From UBA9865 sp035647835 (GTDB lineage Bacteria; Bacillota; Dethiobacteria; Dethiobacterales; Dethiobacteraceae), in NCBI GenBank assembly GCA_035647835.1, contig DASRMS010000154.1, positions 1-11,149 of the forward strand: a DNA stretch of 11,149 bases, written 5' to 3'. This document shows, one piece after another, positions 5,885-11,149 of the stretch; position 1 is the stretch's first letter, and each line of letters starts with the position of its first letter. A model generated the notes under the pieces. It worked only from the letters and a program-made list of their open reading frames with translations, was not told where the DNA came from and did not search any database. A program made the position numbers and the translations under genes.

Positions 5885-7662
5885 TGAAGAGCATTCGGGG
5901 TAAGCTTTTTGCTACTTATGCCGGACTCCTGCTGTTGGCTGTGCTGCTGCTGGGTATAGGATTAACATGGTTTATGCGTGGTTTTTATCTGAATACCATT
6001 AAAAGCCGTTTAGCGGAAGAAGCACAACTTACAGGTGAACTTTTAAAACCCTTACTGTCTGACTATGCTGTTGATTTCAAGCTGAGTGAAACTGATGCCT
6101 ATATTGAATACCTGGGTGCAAAAACCAACAGCAGGATTACTCTGCTTAGCCCAGAGGGCGTGGTCATTGGCGATTCTCTTGAGCCCGCCCACCTCATGGA
6201 TAACCACCTGACACGACCGGAAATCATTGCCGCCCGTCAAGATGGTACTGGTAATGCTATCCGTTTCTCTGAGACCAGCAACGAAGAATTGCTTTATACT
6301 GCTGTTTCCCTCGTCCAAAATAACCAAGTTATGGGTTATTTGCGTTTGGCGCTGCCTCTAGCGCAGCTGAATACTGCTTTAGCTCGTTTACGTTACGGCT
6401 TATTATTGGGCATGGGGTTGGTGCTTTTATTAACGCTGACTATAAGTTATCCGCTAGCCGCCAGCGTAACGCGTCCATTAAAAGAAATAGCGGATACAGC
6501 AGGACGGATTGCGCAAGGTGAGCTGTCAAGCCGGATTATTAGTACGCAGAAAGATGAAATAGGCGGGTTAGCTGCTGCGGTCAACGAGATGGCCGAATCC
6601 CTGCAAGTACAGTTGGAAGTGGTACGAGAAAACAGAGATCAGTTGGAAACAATTTTAACCACGATGGTGGAAGGGATTGTCGTTTTTAATCAGGATGGTT
6701 ATGCCGTGATTGTTAATCCAGCAGCAGTTGAGATGCTAAATTTAAGGCCTGATCAATGGTTGGGGAAACAGGATTTGGAGCTAATCCGCAATCATGCTTT
6801 GCATGAAAAAATCTGCACGGTCAGAAAGAAGAAAGTATATCTAGAGCATGAGCTAACATTGCAATTTCCCCATAAACGAGTGCTGATGGTCAGTCTGGCA
6901 CCAGTTCGCACCAATCAGCGCGAAGCTGCTGGGGTTTTGGCAGTTTTGCATGATATCAGCCAGCTGCGGCGGTTGGAACAAGTACGAACGGATTTTGTGG
7001 CCAATGTCTCCCATGAACTGCGGACGCCGCTGACAGCTATTCGCGGTTTTGCAGAAACGCTAGCTAATGATGACAAGCTTGATGACGAGACAACGGCACG
7101 CTTTGTGCAAATCATCTGGCGAGAGGCACAACGCTTGCAGCTGCTCATTGAAGATATTCTTAAACTTTCGCAAATTGAAAGTGGTCAAATTACTGTGTCC
7201 AAAGAACCTGTAGACTTACAAGCAGTGATTGGGGAAGTCAGTGAACGTTTGGCTATCCCGCTGCAGGAATTTCAGTTTAAAGTAAACTTACCTGAGGCTG
7301 TTCCTAGAGTAAAAGGAGACAGCGGCTTATTAAGTCAGGCGATCTATAATCTGTTGGACAATGCTATTAAGTACACCCTGGCAGGCGGCACAATTACAAT
7401 CAAGGTAGAGGAACAGCAGAGTATGGTCTCTCTGCAGGTGAGCGACAGCGGCATCGGTATTCCGGACGAAGCACAAGAACGTATCTTTGAGCGTTTTTTC
7501 CGAGTAGACTCTGCTCGTTCGCGGCGTTTAGGCGGCACCGGACTGGGTTTGGCCATAGTTAAACATATCGTGGAGGCGCATCAGGGGAGGATCGAATTAA
7601 CTAGTCAAGAGGGTGTGGGCACAACAATAACCTTGCTGCTGCCTCTGTACGCTACAAGCTAA
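5884..7662 (+). CDS. phoR: sensor histidine kinase PhoR
   Basis: This is the membrane kinase partner of the regulator above. The order in 592 residues is: first membrane helix (about 8-30), an extracytoplasmic sensor domain (about 32-168), second helix (172-194), HAMP (195-245), PAS (about 250-355), dimerisation domain with phospho-acceptor H377 in SHELRTP, and an ATPase domain with N-box N493 (NLLDNAIKYT), G1 DSGIGIP (521-527), F-box FERFFRVD (535-542) and G2 GGTGLGLAI (550-558). TM-sensor-TM-HAMP-PAS is the Gram-positive PhoR plan, unlike the short periplasmic loop of E. coli PhoR. The ATG at 5884 overlaps the phoP TGA and has GGAG eight bases upstream. A GTG at 5881 would add one residue. 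It most likely senses phosphate status through PstSCAB/PhoU. It is the last gene before the terminator. Confidence 0.93.
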   Translation: MKSIRGKLFATYAGLLLLAVLLLGIGLTWFMRGFYLNTIKSRLAEEAQLTGELLKPLLSDYAVDFKLSETDAYIEYLGAKTNSRITLLSPEGVVIGDSLEPAHLMDNHLTRPEIIAARQDGTGNAIRFSETSNEELLYTAVSLVQNNQVMGYLRLALPLAQLNTALARLRYGLLLGMGLVLLLTLTISYPLAASVTRPLKEIADTAGRIAQGELSSRIISTQKDEIGGLAAAVNEMAESLQVQLEVVRENRDQLETILTTMVEGIVVFNQDGYAVIVNPAAVEMLNLRPDQWLGKQDLELIRNHALHEKICTVRKKKVYLEHELTLQFPHKRVLMVSLAPVRTNQREAAGVLAVLHDISQLRRLEQVRTDFVANVSHELRTPLTAIRGFAETLANDDKLDDETTARFVQIIWREAQRLQLLIEDILKLSQIESGQITVSKEPVDLQAVIGEVSERLAIPLQEFQFKVNLPEAVPRVKGDSGLLSQAIYNLLDNAIKYTLAGGTITIKVEEQQSMVSLQVSDSGIGIPDEAQERIFERFFRVDSARSRRLGGTGLGLAIVKHIVEAHQGRIELTSQEGVGTTITLLLPLYATS

Positions 7663-7739
7663 TTAAAAATTTGCTTTTCCAGTACTCCCGTTAAACCTCC
7701 GGGCAGACCCTGATTCTCTGAAAAAAGTAAGTATCTGCC

Positions 7740-7787
7740 AGATATTAAAACGACGCACCGAGTTATTAGTGCGTCGTTTTAATATCT
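7740..7787. terminator. strong, probably bidirectional terminator (perfect 19-bp inverted repeat)
   Basis: Bases 7740-7758 are the exact reverse complement of 7769-7787, with a 10-base loop (CGAGTTATTA). The GC-rich core ACGACGCAC/GTGCGTCGT is flanked by AAAA on the left and TTTT on the right, so it works as a terminator in both directions. It closes the pst-pho operon about 80 bases after the phoR stop and separates it from the Wadjet genes. Confidence 0.85.
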
Positions 7788-7814
7788 ACCTTGGTTTATG
7801 GCGTAAGCACTAGT

Positions 7815-7824
7815 TGTACGTACA
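7815..7824. promoter_or_regulatory. 10-bp perfect palindrome upstream of the jetD promoter
   Basis: TGTACGTACA is its own reverse complement and lies about 36 bases before the -35 of the candidate jetD promoter. It could be an operator half-site pair for a dimeric regulator. Palindromes of this size also arise by chance, so this is only a candidate. Confidence 0.2.
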
Positions 7825-7859
7825 GAATTTTTTAGTTAATAGGTATTTTGTCTTTTATC

Positions 7860-7889
7860 TTGCCAGGAAATGAACAAATACTATATTAT
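7860..7889 (+). promoter_or_regulatory. candidate promoter of the Wadjet operon
   Basis: A -35 TTGCCA (7860-7865, five of six consensus bases) is followed 18 bases later by TATTAT (7884-7889), or 16 bases later by TATATT (7882-7887), each five of six. Transcription would begin near 7896. This is downstream of the ATG at 7870, so it rules that start out if the promoter is real, and it leaves ATG 7924 with its ribosome binding site in a short leader. Confidence 0.5.
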
Positions 7890-7923
7890 AAGGATAAAGG
7901 TGTCAGAAAATGGAGTTGGGGCA

Positions 7924-8943
7924 ATGAAAACTGTTTATGACTTGGGTAAAAAGATAGTTACTGTAACAGAAATTCAAGAGCACTTTAAGCTAGAAAAATA
8001 CTCACAGTTAGTTGAAAAAATAAACAGATTTGTTGCGGAAGGTACCTTGAGCGAGGTAAAAAACAGTGGCTCTAATGGTATGTTTCCGGCCTTATACAAG
8101 AGATACAGGGTCATAGAGGATCAGGTTGATGACTTATCTGCTTTGCAGGAAGAAATAAACTATAATTTTCCCCTGAACTTTAAAAGAGATTACTACTTGT
8201 CTAATTTGGCAAGGTACCGTGAGGATAAAGAGCAAATAGAAAAATTAGCAGCATACTTCAGGATGTCTAAGCACCTGTTGTCAGAACCGATGGCCATTAA
8301 TGAACGAAGTTTCGCCATTTGGAGCCAGGAGAAGTTTTTAAAAGAAGGCAGAGGACAGGCCATCTTAAAGAATTTGGGACTAACTCTAGAGGACGTAAAT
8401 GTTTATCTAACCCCTGAACCGTTTGTTTATTTTTCCTGCCATCAGCAGCATGCCCATGTACTGATCATCGAGAATAAAGATACCTGGTATACGCTGCGGA
8501 AACTGATGCTGCAAGGGCAAGCTTCATTTTTTACGCAAAGGATAGATGCTATTATTTATGGCAGCGGTAAGAATATAGAAAAATCCCTTGAGGACTATGA
8601 GCATACTGTAGAAGAACATCTGCTTAACCCTGCGGCCATCTTCTATTGGGGAGACATTGATTATGAGGGTATTGGCATCTATGAAAGGCTTAAAAAAAGA
8701 TATCGTGATAAATTCGAGATAGAAATTTTGGCAAAGGCCTATCAGGCGATGGTGGATCTGTCTCAAGATAGAGTGCTGCCTAAATCTAAAGATAAGCAGA
8801 ATAAAAATATTGGGGAGATCTTCTTAAAGGAACTGACATCCCCCTATCGTGAGTTAATTGTCAAAGTACTGCAAAGTGGTGCTTACATTCCGCAAGAAAT
8901 AGTTAACTATCATAACGTAAGAGAGGCAGATACAAATGTATGA
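7924..8943 (+). CDS. jetD: Wadjet system nuclease subunit JetD-like (DUF2220 family, Toprim fold)
   Basis: JetD is the nuclease of Wadjet systems. It cuts circular DNA such as plasmids once the SMC complex JetABC has extruded it. The 339-residue product has an N-terminal region resembling a winged helix (about 1-65), a middle segment with NERSFAIWSQEKFLKEG (126-142) as in DUF2220 proteins, and a C-terminal Toprim domain. In that domain VLIIENKDTW supplies the conserved glutamate E183, and IFYWGDIDYEGIGIY supplies the DxD pair D244/D246 that binds metal, as in topoisomerase VI A. I choose ATG 7924 because GGAG (7912-7915) lies eight bases upstream and the likely promoter overlaps the alternative ATG at 7870. 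GTG 7900 is also possible. It overlaps jetA by eight bases, so the two are probably translationally coupled. Family assignment is from motif recognition, not a search. Confidence 0.82.
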   Translation: MKTVYDLGKKIVTVTEIQEHFKLEKYSQLVEKINRFVAEGTLSEVKNSGSNGMFPALYKRYRVIEDQVDDLSALQEEINYNFPLNFKRDYYLSNLARYREDKEQIEKLAAYFRMSKHLLSEPMAINERSFAIWSQEKFLKEGRGQAILKNLGLTLEDVNVYLTPEPFVYFSCHQQHAHVLIIENKDTWYTLRKLMLQGQASFFTQRIDAIIYGSGKNIEKSLEDYEHTVEEHLLNPAAIFYWGDIDYEGIGIYERLKKRYRDKFEIEILAKAYQAMVDLSQDRVLPKSKDKQNKNIGEIFLKELTSPYRELIVKVLQSGAYIPQEIVNYHNVREADTNV

Positions 8944-10531
8944 TTTTCTGAATAATTTCCATAAACGGATGGAAAAGCTCTCTTACTCCTTTTTAATTGA
9001 CAGTAAGGTTTCCACCTTAACTACCTTTAAAGACTATTTTACCAGCCTGGAACTGATCAATTTAGTCTACAGCCTGATGTGTTTTGTCCTAGACAGATCA
9101 TTAAAGGATGAGGAATGCACCTTAAATAGGATGACTGTTTTGTTGGCAGAGCTGGCGGCTAATTATTATGACAGAGTATTGACAGAAGACGAAGCGCATG
9201 AGATCACGCGTTTTATTGTGTACAAAATTTTGCGCAATGATGGTAAGCCTTTTGTCTTTACAACAATTGACTATAACAGCGGGGAAAAGAAAGCTTTTGA
9301 TTTTCACCTGCTGCAGCAAAAAACCTCAAAGGCAGACAAAAATAAAAGTACCTTTATGCTGACCCAGGAGGGCTACAGGCTGCTGCTGGGGGCTTTAGAG
9401 GTAGATGAAAAAACCCAGATTGATATCAATCAAATCATTTTAGAGTTAAGTTTGAAAAAGAAGAATTTTTCTCAGGGGCTTTTAGCAGTGGAAAACCTGA
9501 GTAACCTGATTACAGCGCAAATTAATGTCTTAAATAATTTCATCTATCAAACGCGAGAAAATATCTTCTCCATAGAGCAAAAAGCATTTGAAGATAATTT
9601 CCTCAAAAACATTGCTGTTTTAAGAGAACAGAATAAGAAGTTTGATGAATTAAAGGAAATCATCATCATTGAAGAAGAGAGATTAGCTAAAACGCAGGGC
9701 GAAATTACTCAGGAAAATTATGATTCCCTGAAGCAGTTGGCGAGAATAAAAGAGTTTTTGACCGCGATATCTTTTAAGGCGGGTGAACTGATTAACCGTC
9801 ACTTTTATTTTAAAGAAGAATATCTGCGGGCACTGGAAGAGTCTGGTTACTATTACAGCCATAAACGCATCAATCTAAAAGAAGATTTGATTAAACCCAT
9901 AGAGCGGGATGCCTCCAAGCTTGGCAGAGTCTATGAACTATTTAACCCTCTATTTAATTCCAGTGTGCCGAAAAAGTTTAATATCAATTATATGTTTAAC
10001 GAACAAAAATTGTACTTGCGAGATGACGATGACGACGACGTACTGATCAGTGACGAACCGGGACAAGACTTGGAGCTGGTGATGCGGCAGAAAAACAAAG
10101 AAGATTATCGTGGCATAATTTCCTCCCTGTTCTCATTTTTAGTCAACAATAACGATACGGATTTAAAAAGCATGATCAACTACTATGAGCATAGCAGCCA
10201 GGACGACTATCATCAGCTCGTACCCTCTGTGAGAAAGTTTTCAGAGGTTTTTATTGAGCTGCTGAGAATCGGCAGCATCGAGATAGGCGAAATGTTAAGG
10301 GAGCAAGAGCGGACCTATGATAACGAGGAGATAGAATTTGACTTAAGGTCACTGCTGGTGGATGAAATAAATGCCAAGCACCGGCTTTTAACCTGCAACT
10401 TACTCACCTTTAGCAGATCTGCCGAGCGGGAAAGAGTCACAGTAAGTGAGCAGAAAACGGCTGAACCTGGAGCAGATTTCATCACCGTAGAAACCTTAAG
10501 CTGCCCTAATATTATTATGAAACTGGAGTAG
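8936..10531 (+). CDS. jetA: Wadjet system kleisin-like subunit JetA (DUF5716-like)
   Basis: JetA is the MukF-like kleisin that bridges the SMC heads of JetC and carries JetB. The 531-residue product is rich in helices. The N-terminal part (about 1-155) looks like a winged-helix/dimerisation region, with FMLTQEGYRLLLGAL at 140-154. It is followed by long charged helices (about 160-300) likely to form coiled coils, as in kleisins. A run of six aspartates at 363-368 (10022-10039) marks an acidic linker. The C-terminal domain (about 390-530) would be the second SMC contact. The ATG at 8936 has GAGAGG nine bases upstream and overlaps the jetD stop. The identity rests on the size, the fold pattern and the position between a JetD and a JetB-like gene. 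I recognise the sequence only weakly in itself. It is best compared with type III Wadjet JetA. Confidence 0.72.
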   Translation: MYDFLNNFHKRMEKLSYSFLIDSKVSTLTTFKDYFTSLELINLVYSLMCFVLDRSLKDEECTLNRMTVLLAELAANYYDRVLTEDEAHEITRFIVYKILRNDGKPFVFTTIDYNSGEKKAFDFHLLQQKTSKADKNKSTFMLTQEGYRLLLGALEVDEKTQIDINQIILELSLKKKNFSQGLLAVENLSNLITAQINVLNNFIYQTRENIFSIEQKAFEDNFLKNIAVLREQNKKFDELKEIIIIEEERLAKTQGEITQENYDSLKQLARIKEFLTAISFKAGELINRHFYFKEEYLRALEESGYYYSHKRINLKEDLIKPIERDASKLGRVYELFNPLFNSSVPKKFNINYMFNEQKLYLRDDDDDDVLISDEPGQDLELVMRQKNKEDYRGIISSLFSFLVNNNDTDLKSMINYYEHSSQDDYHQLVPSVRKFSEVFIELLRIGSIEIGEMLREQERTYDNEEIEFDLRSLLVDEINAKHRLLTCNLLTFSRSAERERVTVSEQKTAEPGADFITVETLSCPNIIMKLE

Positions 10532-10539
10532 ATAAAGCG

Positions 10540-11149
10540 ATGTATACATTAGAAGATGTTAGAAAGGCAATACGACTGTATAATTATTTGCTAGCTCATG
10601 GCCAGTTAACCGCAGAGGATGAGCAGGAGCTTTATCATGACTTCACAGAGGGTAAGGTTAAAGAAATTATTTATACCATTGAAGAAGAGGCTCAAGTCAG
10701 CATTAAAAGATTTGATGATACTATTTATCTCATCCCCGACGTGGATAACGAGTTTCTAGGCTATAAAAGGGCGGAATTAAAAAAAGAGATCTTCCCCCGG
10801 GGCGATCTGAGAAATATTGATCTCTTTCTGGCTATTTATATTATGCTACAGCTTACCGCAGAGTTTTATAGTGGCAAGGGCAGTAATGTCAAGATTAGAG
10901 ATTTAATTGAACTTGGTGAGCTAGATGAAAAAATAACTGAGCGGTTAGAAGTGTTTACATCTAGTCAAGACAACTCCGTAGACGAAGAAACGGGTTTAGC
11001 CATCACAGATATTGCTAAATACTGGTTTGCCTTAACGAACGAAGATGATGCTGCTGTCTTTAAAACAAGAAGATGGTATATTATTCAGGTCATGAACTTT
11101 CTAAAGAAACAAGATTTAATCAGCATTCAAGATGAAACAGTAATTATTC
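10540..11149 (+). CDS. jetB: Wadjet system JetB/MukE-like subunit (DUF6063-like), partial at the window edge
   Basis: JetB is the KITE (MukE-like) protein that binds the kleisin in Wadjet complexes. The open frame runs 203 codons from ATG 10540 to the end of the window with no stop, so the 3' end is missing. The visible protein opens with MYTLEDVRKAIRLYNYLLAH, has a beta-rich EAQVSIKRFDDTIYLIPDVDN (50-70), then the helical NIDLFLAIYIMLQLTAEFYSG (92-112). It ends with a winged-helix-like region in which TRRWYIIQVMNFLKKQDLI (177-194) is followed by the start of a beta hairpin. This pattern of two winged helices fits the KITE fold. GGAG (10525-10528) lies 11 bases upstream, and the gap to the jetA stop is eight bases. 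The SMC gene jetC is expected next. The assignment leans on context as well as sequence. Confidence 0.7.
   Translation, partial: MYTLEDVRKAIRLYNYLLAHGQLTAEDEQELYHDFTEGKVKEIIYTIEEEAQVSIKRFDDTIYLIPDVDNEFLGYKRAELKKEIFPRGDLRNIDLFLAIYIMLQLTAEFYSGKGSNVKIRDLIELGELDEKITERLEVFTSSQDNSVDEETGLAITDIAKYWFALTNEDDAAVFKTRRWYIIQVMNFLKKQDLISIQDETVII

Noticed and set aside
6052..7556. Minus-strand ORFs inside phoR and similar ORFs opposite pst and jet genes
   Set aside because: They are shadows of well-supported genes on the plus strand, without ribosome binding sites or recognisable domains.
7663..7739. Possible structured RNA between phoR and the terminator (CCCG...CGGG at about 7687-7703)
   Set aside because: The stem is only four pairs and no known riboswitch or T-box motif is visible.
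1..11149. CRISPR arrays, tRNA or rRNA genes, insertion sequences
   Set aside because: No regularly spaced repeats, no tRNA-like cloverleaf, no rRNA-like segment and no transposase gene were seen on either strand.

Overview
The window looks like a low-to-mid GC Firmicute, most likely a clostridial-type organism. The evidence is strong purine-rich ribosome binding sites (GAGGAGG types), a PstS lipoprotein, Bacillus-like TTAACA Pho boxes, a GEMM-I riboswitch and a PhoP/PhoR pair of Gram-positive layout. I cannot name a genus from the sequence alone. All genes read left to right (+).

Layout. Bases 1-213 hold the last 70 codons of a protein ending in an HRDC domain, probably the tail of a DNA helicase, followed by a possible terminator. 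Bases 214-967 contain no protein gene that I can support. They carry a well-formed GEMM-I cyclic-dinucleotide riboswitch aptamer (about 430-521), a terminator-like hairpin (624-659), about 200 bases of unassigned sequence, and a PhoP-type promoter with 11-bp-spaced TTAACA repeats (882-935). Bases 968-7662 form one compact phosphate operon: pstS, pstC, pstA, pstB, phoU, then an OmpR-family response regulator and a PhoR-type sensor kinase. PstSCAB is the high-affinity phosphate importer. PhoU is the negative modulator linking the transporter to the kinase. The two-component pair probably activates this same operon through the Pho boxes. A perfect 19-bp inverted repeat (7740-7787) closes the operon.

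From about 7860 a second, visibly AT-richer operon begins. It encodes a JetD-like Toprim nuclease (7924-8943), a JetA/kleisin-like protein (8936-10531) and the start of a JetB/MukE-like protein (10540 to the window edge). I read this as a Wadjet anti-plasmid system, closest to the type III architecture, with jetD first. The SMC ATPase gene jetC is expected just beyond the right edge.

The most interesting items are two. The first is the Wadjet locus in jetD-jetA-jetB order, with its own promoter and insulated by the terminator. The second is the GEMM-I riboswitch, which by my alignment has A instead of G at the ligand-contacting position 20, a change associated with 3',3'-cGAMP recognition. 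It has no obvious gene of its own and sits upstream of the phosphate operon. Several start codons were moved from the longest-ORF choice because ribosome binding sites or promoters support a later start (pstB, phoU, phoP, phoR, jetD).
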